Source: JBOGJG01 sp050747825 (GTDB lineage: Bacteria; Acidobacteriota; UBA6911; RPQK01; JBOGJG01). Taken from it: DNA of 58,788 nucleotides. The stretch is taken from contig JBOGJG010000151.1 in the NCBI GenBank assembly GCA_050747825.1, positions 1-58,788 on the forward strand, read 5' to 3'. The notes beneath the pieces were generated by a model. The model did not search any database. It saw only the letters and a program-made list of their open reading frames with translations, and was not told the origin of the DNA. This document shows positions 35,245 to 42,753 of this stretch, in pieces. The position numbers and the translations under genes are program-made. The stretch's first letter is position 1; every line of letters begins with the position of its first letter.

Positions 35245-36786
35245 ATGAATCATCGAACTGGGCCGCATAAGCGGCTCTTGAAGCCGTTGGCCATCGGCTG
35301 TTTTCTCTTTCTGGGCGGTCTGTTGTCCTTCCTGCTCCTGGTGGATCTGGCGAACCCCTCGGACTTTTGGCTGTTTGTGGGGCGCTTTCATCCGGTGGTG
35401 GTGCACTTCCCCATCGCCTTTCTGATTCTGGCTGCACTGCTGGAGGCCCTTTCCTTTTTCACGCGATCTGCGTCGCTGCGACCCGCTATTGTGCTGATCC
35501 TCGGCCTGGGCGCAGCGAGCGCCCTGCTGGCGGCCGTAGAAGGCTACCTTCTTTCTCTCTCGGGAGGCTACGAGGAGTCCACTATTTTCTGGCATATGTG
35601 GCTGGGCTTCAGCGTGGCCGGCGGCGCGGTCCTGGCGCTTGCTTTGAAACTCCTCCGTTCCTGGGTGTCCTATCCGATCTTGTACGGCGCAGTGCTGGCA
35701 ATTACCGCAGGTATGCTGATGCCTGTCGGACATTTGGGAGCGACATTGACTCATGGGCCCGGCTACCTGACCCGGTATCTGCCGGACTCGATCAAGAGCA
35801 TCGTGGGATTATCCGTTCAGGGGGACGCCGGCCGGGGGAAGTTCGCGGATATCCAGTCGGCCGTAGTCTTTGAGGACCTGGTACAGCCCATTCTGCAGGA
35901 GCGCTGCCTGAGCTGCCACAACGAAGCCAAGAAAAAGGGAGGGCTGCAGTTGGATGCGCCTGAGGCGATCATGCAAGGGGGCCAGAGCGGAAAAATCCTG
36001 GTGGCCGGCAATCCCGGCCTGAGTGAGATCGTTCGTCGAATCACGCTGCCCCTCTATCACGAGGACCGAATGCCGCCGGAAGAGGCGCAACCCTTGACGG
36101 TCGGAGAGACGGAGCTGATCCGCTGGTGGGTCGAGCGGGGAGCTTCCTTCGAGCACACGGTTGCCGAAGCCGGCCGGCAGGAAGTTCCGCCTGCCGTCCA
36201 GACCGTTTTAAACCGTCTTTCGGCTCCCTACGAAGAGAAGCCAGCCGGGGTGTACGCGCTGGACATCCCGCCGGCGGAGCCCGGGCTGCTCAGGAAGCTG
36301 CAGGACGCAGGGGTTGGTGTGAGTCCGCTTTCAGAGGAGAGTACGCTGCTTCAGATTGATTTCCCTGAGACGGGCGGCGAGCTGGGAGTGGAGCGCATGA
36401 AAGCGCTCCTGCCGCTGGCGCCCCAGATTACCTGGCTGGATTTATCCGGCCAGCGCCTCTCGGAGGATGCCTGCGCCCTGCTGTCCGGGCTGAAGCACCT
36501 GACCCGTCTGCATCTGGAGCGCTCCAGTGTGACGGATGCCGGTCTGGCTCACCTGGCTTCGCTTGGCTACCTTGAGTATCTCAATCTGTACGGCACGGGC
36601 GTCAGCGATGCCGGACTTCGACACCTGGGCAAGATTGAGAGCCTGAGGACGGTTTATTTATGGCAGACGCGGGTCAGCCCGCAGGGGGTGCAGGTTCTGA
36701 AGGGAGATCTCAGCGGTGTGGAAGTGCACCTCGGCGCCGAAATAGTCCCGATTCAGGAAACCGCCGTCGCAGAGTCATCCTCCTGA
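35245..36786 (+). CDS. DUF2231-like membrane protein with PSCyt1 haem motif and LRR domain
   Basis: A 513-residue protein: four to five N-terminal membrane helices (about 12-165) with HPVVVHFPIAFLILAALLE typical of DUF2231, a PSCyt1 cytochrome domain with CLSCH (221-225) and a DRMPPEEAQPL segment, and a C-terminal leucine-rich repeat domain (about 390-500, LTRLHLERSSVTDAGLAHLASL). It completes a three-gene cassette with the two upstream genes. The LRR may be a protein contact surface. The haem domain would face the periplasm. Confidence 0.88.
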   Translation: MNHRTGPHKRLLKPLAIGCFLFLGGLLSFLLLVDLANPSDFWLFVGRFHPVVVHFPIAFLILAALLEALSFFTRSASLRPAIVLILGLGAASALLAAVEGYLLSLSGGYEESTIFWHMWLGFSVAGGAVLALALKLLRSWVSYPILYGAVLAITAGMLMPVGHLGATLTHGPGYLTRYLPDSIKSIVGLSVQGDAGRGKFADIQSAVVFEDLVQPILQERCLSCHNEAKKKGGLQLDAPEAIMQGGQSGKILVAGNPGLSEIVRRITLPLYHEDRMPPEEAQPLTVGETELIRWWVERGASFEHTVAEAGRQEVPPAVQTVLNRLSAPYEEKPAGVYALDIPPAEPGLLRKLQDAGVGVSPLSEESTLLQIDFPETGGELGVERMKALLPLAPQITWLDLSGQRLSEDACALLSGLKHLTRLHLERSSVTDAGLAHLASLGYLEYLNLYGTGVSDAGLRHLGKIESLRTVYLWQTRVSPQGVQVLKGDLSGVEVHLGAEIVPIQETAVAESSS

Positions 36787-36858
36787 CGTCCCCTCGATTC
36801 GTGGGCCCAATCTCACTGAATTTGGCCGTATTTTTCTGGAAAAAATCAGCCCAACGTA

Positions 36859-36867
36859 TGCTAAGAT
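36859..36867 (+). promoter_or_regulatory. Extended -10 element before the 100-residue protein gene
   Basis: TGCTAAGAT ends six bases before ATG 36874, with no ribosome site, so a leaderless mRNA is predicted. Confidence 0.5.
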
Positions 36868-36873
36868 GACTGG

Positions 36874-37176
36874 ATGCAATTGAGGAATCTTTCTCGTATA
36901 CGAAGGTCTGGTCTAGGTGATCCGCGCTCTGAGAAGAATCTCGCTGTTGCAATTTTGAGACAGGCCTGGCATGAAGCTGTGCTGGACTTGAAGGCTGTAA
37001 AGGAGACGTCGAGAAAGGATTATCGATTGTTGAAGAAGAAGGCAATCGAGTGGATCTCCAACGATGACGAGGGATTTCCTTATTGGTGCCAACTGGCTGA
37101 TGTAGATCATCAGGCTTTGCGCCAGAAACTGCTCGACAGCTTAAAACAGCAGCGCCGCGTGGTGCGGAGAAACTAG
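36874..37176 (+). CDS. Small conserved-looking hypothetical protein
   Basis: A 100-residue basic, mostly helical protein with AWHEAVLDLKAVKE, a KKKAIEWISNDDEGFPYW core and a LADVDHQALRQKLLDSL end. The WI-x2-D-x4-FPYW motif followed by a helix recalls small uncharacterised proteins with similar spacing. I cannot name a family. An extended -10 directly before the ATG supports expression. It starts the small accessory patch before the tRNA gene. Confidence 0.6.
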   Translation: MQLRNLSRIRRSGLGDPRSEKNLAVAILRQAWHEAVLDLKAVKETSRKDYRLLKKKAIEWISNDDEGFPYWCQLADVDHQALRQKLLDSLKQQRRVVRRN

Positions 37177-37186
37177 TCACCCACAT

Positions 37187-37205
37187 CCGGAGGCCCGGCC
37201 TCCGG
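37187..37205. terminator. GC-rich hairpin after the small hypothetical gene
   Basis: CCGGAGGC and GCCTCCGG pair around a 3-base loop 10 bases after the stop codon. There is no T-run, so intrinsic termination is uncertain. Confidence 0.4.
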
Positions 37206-37289
37206 GTGATCTCTCACCCCCCCCAAAGATTCATCCTCAATCAAACTCCCCGCCGCGTTCCGTTTTTGTCTACAGCCTAAAACCTCTGT

Positions 37290-37319
37290 TTGCCCTGCGC
37301 CAATCACTTATTCTATAAT
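37290..37319 (+). promoter_or_regulatory. tRNA-Asp promoter
   Basis: TTGCCC (37290-37295), an 18-base spacer and TATAAT (37314-37319) end 17 bases before the mature tRNA. Confidence 0.6.
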
Positions 37320-37336
37320 TCAATCTTCCCCAGGGC

Positions 37337-37413
37337 GGGGTCGTAGTTCAGTTGGTCAGAACGCCGGCCTGTCACGCCGGAGGTCGCGAGTTCGAGTCTC
37401 GTCGGCCCCGCCA
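37337..37413 (+). tRNA. tRNA-Asp (GTC)
   Basis: A complete 77-base cloverleaf. The acceptor GGGGTCG pairs with CGGCCCC, the D arm contains AGTTCAGTTGGTCAGA, the anticodon stem CCGGC/GCCGG holds anticodon GTC (37371-37373), and the T arm has GTTCGAGTC. The discriminator G and the 3' CCA are encoded. Confidence 0.97.
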
Positions 37414-37618
37414 GTAAATTTCAAAAAGCCTCACGCCTGGGATTTAATCGCACTCGGGCTAATAGTCCAGTTATTTGTTGGACATAATACGAGCGTAGCG
37501 AACCCCAGCGCGTCCGTCAATTGACTCCCCGGAGATGGTGCAGCCCAAGTTTTCATGGGTGTTGCTTTGGCTCTACGGGCCATTAAACGAAAGAATTTTG
37601 GCGAGCGGGATGGGAAAA

Positions 37619-37987
37619 TTAAATTTCGACCCAACCCAGACTGATTTGGAGGGCACGCTCAACCTGGCTCATGGTCTCAGGCTTCAAAGCTCCGAGGCGT
37701 TTGCCGAGTCTTTGTTTGTCAATTGAGCGGATCTGGTTAAGCAGCACCATTGAAGCAGAGGTCAAACCGCCTTCAGGGGTCTTCACCGGCACATTGGTGG
37801 GACGGAGAGGATCGCGGCGTTGAGACGTAATGGCAGCCACAATGGTGATCGGGCTGTACCGGTTAGCAACGTCATTTTGCAAAATCAAAGCTGGGCGCGT
37901 CTTTTTAATCTCCGCACCCAGCGTTGGATCAAAACTGACCAGGTACACCTCGCCCCGCTTGGGGTAGCCTACCTTCTGCCTTGCCAT
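37619..37987 (-). CDS. MazF/PemK-type toxin (endoribonuclease)
   Basis: A 122-residue PemK-fold protein. PKRGEVYLVSFDPTLGAEIKKTRPALIL has the conserved FDPT-x-G-x-E and K-x-RP signature (shown in parts), and VAAITSQ and LNQIRSIDK follow. MazF toxins cut mRNA at short sites. I chose ATG 37987; the frame opens further upstream inside the antitoxin gene. It overlaps the antitoxin 3' end by 19 bases, the usual order for mazEF pairs (antitoxin first). Confidence 0.9.
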   Translation of the reverse strand: MARQKVGYPKRGEVYLVSFDPTLGAEIKKTRPALILQNDVANRYSPITIVAAITSQRRDPLRPTNVPVKTPEGGLTSASMVLLNQIRSIDKQRLGKRLGALKPETMSQVERALQISLGWVEI

Positions 37988-38211
37988 GCCTCTTCTTCGA
38001 GAGGAAACCACTCTTCCGCCAGCCGGAGATCCAGTTCAGCCTCACGAATCGCTCCCTCTTTTAAGCGCTTCCTAAGATTTGCTCGACCCAACTCCTTCAC
38101 ATAGTGCTTTACCGCTTGGCTAATCAAGTGGCTGCGTTCTCCCTTTTTGGCCACGCGGTCAATCACCCGAATGGTTTCCTCGGGCAGGGTGATGTTGATC
38201 CGTTTATTCAT
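37969..38211 (-). CDS. Ribbon-helix-helix antitoxin (MazE-like)
   Basis: An 80-residue antitoxin. The N-terminal RHH domain is MNKRINITLPEETIRVIDRV...RSHLISQAVKHYV. The acidic C-terminus (LAEEWFPLEEEAW) should wrap the toxin. ATG 38211 is chosen because GGAGGT lies nine bases upstream (38226-38221). The ATG at 38232 lacks such a site. RHH antitoxins repress their own promoter, which fits the dyad at 38245-38263. Confidence 0.88.
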   Translation of the reverse strand: MNKRINITLPEETIRVIDRVAKKGERSHLISQAVKHYVKELGRANLRKRLKEGAIREAELDLRLAEEWFPLEEEAWQGRR

Positions 38212-38240
38212 TTTGCTGTGACCTCCGTTCATACAATTGC

Positions 38241-38269
38241 AGAATACACACTCAATGTGTGTACGTCAA
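38241..38269 (-). promoter_or_regulatory. Toxin-antitoxin promoter with operator dyad
   Basis: On the minus strand TTGACG (38269-38264), a 17-base spacer and TATTCT (38246-38241) form a good sigma-70-type promoter. The spacer is almost wholly a palindrome, TACACAC-N5-GTGTGTA (38245-38263), so an antitoxin bound there would block polymerase. Confidence 0.7.
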
Positions 38270-38438
38270 ATTATGCCCATGTAGAAAAAGGGGGAGGCAG
38301 CCCGCCTGCGACGGAAATTGTTTTCTCTTTTCTTGAAGCGGTCAGTTCATTTCATGGGAGTTGCCCGCCCGCCGTAGTCCCCCTGGAAGGACGAAGGCGG
38401 GAAGGGTATCAAGCAAAGGCCCGAGGCGTGATCGTGGC

Positions 38439-38858
38439 GTGTTCTTCAGGAGAGCGGCAAGGAGGCTGACGATCGCGCAACTGTGGCGCGTTCTGACGAG
38501 CCTCCGCATAAAGGTGTTGATTGCCCTGATCTCTGGCCTCGTCGGCCTCGCCGTCGTCTCTTTCACTGTTGGCACCAAGTGGGCACCCACGTCCCCGGCA
38601 TCGGCGCCGATAGCGACCAGGGTGCCAGTGTCGGGCCTACTGAGTTTTGATGCGTCGTTCGCACATACGGACACGGCAGGCTGGATAATCCCGATTGTGA
38701 AGTATCTCGACGGACCGGGGTACGCAGTTGTCAAGCTGCAGACGGAACCGTTCAGCAATGCGACTCAGGACTTTCGAATCGATATTGAGCCCAATGGCGC
38801 TTCTGCGTTGGCTGGCGTCGTATTCCGCGTGAGGCCCGCTAAGCCGGCGGGCGCTTAA
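38439..38858 (+). CDS. Possible single-pass membrane protein, unknown
   Basis: An open frame of 139 codons from GTG 38439. It has a basic start (FFRRAARRLTIAQLW), one membrane helix (IKVLIALISGLVGLAVVSFTV) and a small polar domain (YAVVKLQTEPFSNATQDFRIDI). The topology and composition look protein-like, but no good ribosome site fits the start (AAGGAGG at 38459 lies inside the frame), and I do not recognise a family. It lies in the accessory patch after the toxin-antitoxin pair. Confidence 0.4.
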   Translation: MFFRRAARRLTIAQLWRVLTSLRIKVLIALISGLVGLAVVSFTVGTKWAPTSPASAPIATRVPVSGLLSFDASFAHTDTAGWIIPIVKYLDGPGYAVVKLQTEPFSNATQDFRIDIEPNGASALAGVVFRVRPAKPAGA

Positions 38859-38879
38859 CTGCAGTATGCGTTCCGGTGT

Positions 38880-39047
38880 TCATGGAGACGAAGGAAAGCG
38901 AATGGCAGCTTTGCGCACCTCAGCGATAAGTCCGTCAATCTCCCGCATACTCAGCTTATACAGACCCTTACGTGTGGCTTCCGCCTGAATTGCTTTCAGG
39001 GAAACCAGGGGATCTTTAGAATCCACCAGACGCTTGGGCAAGGCCAC
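38880..39047 (-). CDS. Short antitoxin-like protein, possibly a remnant
   Basis: A 55-codon frame from GTG 39047: ALPKRLVDSKDPLVSLKAI followed by QAEATRKGLYKLSMREID. This pattern (KLSMREID near the end) is like small antitoxins paired with PIN-type toxins, but no toxin gene is adjacent. The start lies within a CACGGAT stem-loop (39044-39084), so the original N-terminus may have been replaced. Confidence 0.4.
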   Translation of the reverse strand: MALPKRLVDSKDPLVSLKAIQAEATRKGLYKLSMREIDGLIAEVRKAAIRFPSSP

Positions 39048-39084
39048 GGATTTCACGGATTTGCACCGATATTTTCATCCGTGG
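39044..39084. repeat. CCACGGAT stem-loop
   Basis: CCACGGAT (39044-39051) and ATCCGTGG (39077-39084) form the ends of a palindromic element related to those at 28345-28390 and 35192-35218. The first arm covers the start of the antitoxin-like gene. Confidence 0.65.
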
Positions 39085-39111
39085 ACCAGATGGCCGCAGG
39101 TTTGCTTGATC

Positions 39112-40842
39112 TCAACCCGTCGCCTCCTGCAGCGCTGCTTCGGGCAGATCGCCGGCGTCTTCGCGCAGAAACTGCCAGTGGCTGGGACGAATGGAAGCCA
39201 GAAGCTCGGCCCGGGTCTTGATGTTCAGCGGCGTGCCCGTGTAGAGCTTTCCCATTTTAGACATCCATTCCTCAGGGAGCACGCTGGAAAACATCATCAT
39301 CGGCCAGAAGAAATTGGGCCCGTTGGTCTTGCGCAATTTGGCCGCCCACAGAAGCAGGCCTCCTATGCGGTAAGCCATCGGCCCCCACCAACTGTAGAGC
39401 CCCGGCTGCATGTTCAGCTTCCAGCATTTCATCATGATCTGCCATTGCAGGGGAGACAGATCCCTGGTGCGCGTTACACCGGTATCGCCGGCCATCCGGG
39501 TGCCCTCAAGCGGAGTAAAAACCGAGGGCACCAGGAACCCAAACAGGTCACGCCGCTCCATCTCATAAATGAGGTCCAGGGTCGCCTTCCCATCCTCATC
39601 TGTTTCTCCGGGGTTTCCGACCATGAGTGTGAGCATGGGAAACCAGTTGTTGCGGTTGTAGATCTCGAGTCCTCGGATCACCACGCTGGGCCAGTCTTCA
39701 ATCTTAAAGGGTACCCCCTTGGCCGGCATGACTTTCTTGGCCATCCGCACTGATCCCGTCTCCAGCCCGATCAGCGGCACCAAAGCCTTCTTCTCAGGAT
39801 GTGAGCTGAGCATGGGCAAATGAATCGGACTCTTGGGTAAAAGGATCTCAGAGAGCCCTCGAATCAACTCCGGGTCCACTACCGAAGGAGCCATCGTGCA
39901 ATGACTCAAAACGAAATGCCTGACGCCGGGGTAGTTGGCCGCGTCCTGGTGGAGGTCCAAAAGAGCTTCGCGATTGGGAAAAAAGAATGGGACTTTAGAA
40001 TTGACTTGTCCCCAGATAAACAGGTCTTCCGTCGCCAGCGAGATCTGGTCGCGCCCGTTTTCCACGTTGGCTCGAACGGACGAAATGATCCGTTCCTTAG
40101 GCAGCGCCAACTGCGGATTGAGATCCGGCATACAGAACTGGCAGCGCCGCCCGCATCCCGTGGTCATCTCGACCACTCCAAAAGTGGTCGGCTTATCCGG
40201 GAAAAGGATTTCCTCGATGCTGGAGGGATGGTGGACGTCGATGAAAGGCGGAATCTCCTCCCCCTCTATGGCCTTTCGAAAAAGCTCAACGGTTTCTCCG
40301 GATTCGCTGCGACCTTCGACCACACAGTCTATGCCCAGCCGTTCCGCCGAACCGGTCTTAGTGATCTGCCACCCTCCTGAGCCGCCGACGATGACCTTAA
40401 AACGCTGTCGATATGGACTGCTCCTGATCTTCTTGAACATCAACTCGGAATAGTGTGAGTTAATGGGCATTTGGGAACTGCCGAAGATCGAGGTGTAAAC
40501 ACCGGCGGCGAACGTGACTCCCAGGGGGTTATGGGTGGAGACGGCTACTACCCGCGTGTTCGGACCGACAAAGAGGTCGAGGTCTTCCGGGTAGCAGACC
40601 ACTACGTTGTCGCTCCCGAATTGTCTGGCAATGACCTTCTCCAGAACTCTCAGCCCTGCCGGAGCAACTTGGGCGGAATTATCTTCGAATCGGTTGACCT
40701 TCTTCCAATCCGGATATTTGCGGTTGATGACGCCCTCCATCCAGATGGGAATTGAAGCCATGGCCATCTGAATGAAATAGCCGGCGTGATCGATCATCTC
40801 CGTAAGCGGCGCAGTCAAGACGATCTGCTTACCAATAGTCAT
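39112..40842 (-). CDS. B12-binding-type radical SAM protein
   Basis: A 576-residue protein. The N-terminal 200 residues resemble a cobalamin-binding Rossmann-type domain (VVAVSTHNPLGVTF, VIVGGSGGWQIT, VVEGRSESGETVELFR), although the DxHxxG cobalamin motif is not obvious. The radical SAM core has CGRRCQFC (Cys 230, 234, 237), which should hold the [4Fe-4S] cluster. The segments PLIGLETGSVRMAKKVMPAKG and LTLMVGNPGETDEDG follow the family. The reaction cannot be predicted. I chose ATG 40842, next to GAGGAGGGG. The stop lies near the antitoxin-like gene. Confidence 0.88.
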   Translation of the reverse strand: MTIGKQIVLTAPLTEMIDHAGYFIQMAMASIPIWMEGVINRKYPDWKKVNRFEDNSAQVAPAGLRVLEKVIARQFGSDNVVVCYPEDLDLFVGPNTRVVAVSTHNPLGVTFAAGVYTSIFGSSQMPINSHYSELMFKKIRSSPYRQRFKVIVGGSGGWQITKTGSAERLGIDCVVEGRSESGETVELFRKAIEGEEIPPFIDVHHPSSIEEILFPDKPTTFGVVEMTTGCGRRCQFCMPDLNPQLALPKERIISSVRANVENGRDQISLATEDLFIWGQVNSKVPFFFPNREALLDLHQDAANYPGVRHFVLSHCTMAPSVVDPELIRGLSEILLPKSPIHLPMLSSHPEKKALVPLIGLETGSVRMAKKVMPAKGVPFKIEDWPSVVIRGLEIYNRNNWFPMLTLMVGNPGETDEDGKATLDLIYEMERRDLFGFLVPSVFTPLEGTRMAGDTGVTRTRDLSPLQWQIMMKCWKLNMQPGLYSWWGPMAYRIGGLLLWAAKLRKTNGPNFFWPMMMFSSVLPEEWMSKMGKLYTGTPLNIKTRAELLASIRPSHWQFLREDAGDLPEAALQEATG

Positions 40843-40922
40843 GCCCCTCCTCTCCACGGCCAAAAGGTTTGGTTTGAAAGATTGTATCGCGCAACGCCGC
40901 AATTAAAAAGGCCTGGCCCCCA

Positions 40923-42665
40923 TTAAAACAGAGTTCCGGGATCGTCGGGCAGCATGGCCCGGCGCACCAGTGGAATGGGCGGTCCGCCAAAGGATAGGAA
41001 GCGGTCATGAAAATCGTCCCAGGCTTCACGACCGCCGCGCGTTGAGGTCCAGTCTTCCCGCAGCTTTCGAATCATCAGTTTTCCCATCGTGTAATTGAGA
41101 TAGGCTGGATCGAAGGTGCCCCGGGCCGCCTGCTGGCGGGCGGTTCCCGCATCCTGGAAGGTTTTCTCGCGAAACATAAGCTCTGACTCCTCAACGGTCA
41201 TGGTCCCTGAGTGCAGTCCAATGGCCGAGAGGAAGCGAGCGTTGCGCAGGAGCGCGTTGGATAACTGGCCGATGTGCACTGTGGGGGAGTCCTCACCTTG
41301 TGAGTCCTCGCCCAGTCCGGCCTCCCACATCAGCTCCTCGGCATAATGCGCCCAACCTTCCGCAAAAGAGTATCCGACAAAGGCCTGGCCAAATTTTGAG
41401 AGCGAGCGGTTGGAATGCAGAAACTGCAAAAAGTGTCCCGGCCAGACTTCATGTACAGACGTGAATAGAAGATCGGCGCGGCCAGGAAGATAGTCCCTTT
41501 GCTCCTGCGGACTCCAGGATGGATCAGGCGGTGAAATGTAGTAAATCGCCGGCAAATTCTCTTCGTAGGGACCTGGAATATCAATGTAAGCTAAATTCCA
41601 GCGCATGTAAGGCGGAGACTCCTCGACCAAGGCCTCTTCGGCGCCTGGGATGCTCACCAGCCCCTTGTCGAGAACGAACTGTTTCAAGTCGAGAAGCTGC
41701 CCCCGGGCGGCCTCGACCGGACCATCTTCCGGTTTGTCTCCCTTGACCATTTCCAGGCAATCCTGGATCGACTTGCCGGGAGCCAACCTGGAGCAGGCTT
41801 CCTTCAGGGCCTCGAGATTTCGCTCCAGGTCCTGGCGGCCGATTTCCTCCAGTTGTTCCAGTGGGATATCCACCATCTCGGTCCGGGAGAGCATCTGTGA
41901 AAATCTTTCCCTTCCCAGTGCATAATCGCCAGTGGCGTCGGCTTCCTGTTCTGTGAACCAGGCCTCCAGGTCCCGCAGGGCCTGAATGGCCGACTGGTTC
42001 GACTGTTGGAAGCGGGACTGCAGTTCCTCATCTTTCACATCGGCGAAAACGGCGGGTACATCATCCTCCAGATAAGAGGCCAGACCACCAAAGCCGAGCT
42101 GGCCGATGTCCACGAGCGTCGGCGCCAGCGGGGTGCGCAGGTTGTTTCTAATCTGGACGGCCGCCTCGGGTACGGCCCGGGCATACTCGGTGTAGGCGCG
42201 AAGGCGAACTTCCAGCGGGGCGTATTGGCGCGATACATATGTGCTCGGATCCAGGCTGTTGCCGTAGATGTAGCTGTAAAGATAAAAGGCCGGATTGTTG
42301 AAGGGCATCTCGGCCGTCTCCAGCCAAAAAAGATTGCTGTCAATCACGGAAAGCAGATAGTCCCGCTCGAACTGCTGCTGCGAGTCAAGCTGAGCGGCAT
42401 CCAGCTCGAGTGCACGTTCCCGCTGCGATTTAAGCCGGTCAATCTCGGCCTTTATACCCTCGGCGCTCCAGTCCGGGAGCCGGCCATCGAATTCGTGGCG
42501 TCCCTGATTGACGGCAAACGCTGGATTGGAGACGAAGTACTCCTCTAAGAACTGATCTCTGAAAGTATCCCAGGAATTGCCGGCCCGGGGTTCCCCTGTG
42601 TCTGTACAGCCCAGCATGAATATGGCTCCTATTGCTGCTCCCCAGTATGCGGATTTGATCGACAT
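40923..42665 (-). CDS. DUF885 family lipoprotein (putative zinc peptidase)
   Basis: A 580-residue lipoprotein (lipobox FMLGC, Cys20). DUF885 proteins are helical and carry HExxPGH, here HEVWPGH within SVHEVWPGHFLQF, and a downstream Glu in FAEGWAHYAEEL, so a gluzincin-like peptidase role is likely though unproven. ATG 42665 is preceded by TGCGATAAT ending seven bases upstream, which predicts a leaderless mRNA and explains the absence of a ribosome site. It diverges from the nucleotidyltransferase gene. Confidence 0.88.
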   Translation of the reverse strand: MSIKSAYWGAAIGAIFMLGCTDTGEPRAGNSWDTFRDQFLEEYFVSNPAFAVNQGRHEFDGRLPDWSAEGIKAEIDRLKSQRERALELDAAQLDSQQQFERDYLLSVIDSNLFWLETAEMPFNNPAFYLYSYIYGNSLDPSTYVSRQYAPLEVRLRAYTEYARAVPEAAVQIRNNLRTPLAPTLVDIGQLGFGGLASYLEDDVPAVFADVKDEELQSRFQQSNQSAIQALRDLEAWFTEQEADATGDYALGRERFSQMLSRTEMVDIPLEQLEEIGRQDLERNLEALKEACSRLAPGKSIQDCLEMVKGDKPEDGPVEAARGQLLDLKQFVLDKGLVSIPGAEEALVEESPPYMRWNLAYIDIPGPYEENLPAIYYISPPDPSWSPQEQRDYLPGRADLLFTSVHEVWPGHFLQFLHSNRSLSKFGQAFVGYSFAEGWAHYAEELMWEAGLGEDSQGEDSPTVHIGQLSNALLRNARFLSAIGLHSGTMTVEESELMFREKTFQDAGTARQQAARGTFDPAYLNYTMGKLMIRKLREDWTSTRGGREAWDDFHDRFLSFGGPPIPLVRRAMLPDDPGTLF

Positions 42666-42672
42666 GCGGGGA

Positions 42673-42681
42673 ATTATCGCA
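42673..42681 (-). promoter_or_regulatory. Extended -10 element of the DUF885 gene
   Basis: On the minus strand GATAAT (42678-42673) lies seven bases before ATG 42665. With the TGC upstream it forms an extended -10. Confidence 0.6.
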
Positions 42682-42706
42682 CGTGGCTCGGCATTCGTCA
42701 TTGGTT

Positions 42707-42734
42707 ACGAATCACGAATGACGAATCACGAGCC
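42707..42734. repeat. ACGAATC seven-base repeat
   Basis: Four units (ACGAATC, ACGAATG, ACGAATC, ACGAGCC) with an inverted ATTCGTC just upstream (42693-42699), in the gap between divergent genes. The word is also part of the GCCAACGAATCA stem-loops. Confidence 0.8.
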
Positions 42735-42753
42735 CACCTGTTACCATAACCCA

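Noticed and set aside
37431..37634. Short minus-strand frame (67 codons) between tRNA-Asp and the toxin gene
   Set aside because: No motif, no ribosome site and no family resemblance; I see nothing convincing in 37414-37618.
42577..42753. N-terminal extension of the nucleotidyltransferase-like protein
   Set aside because: The stretch covers the start and promoter of the divergent DUF885 gene and an ACGAATC repeat; the family starts at VKALILAGG.
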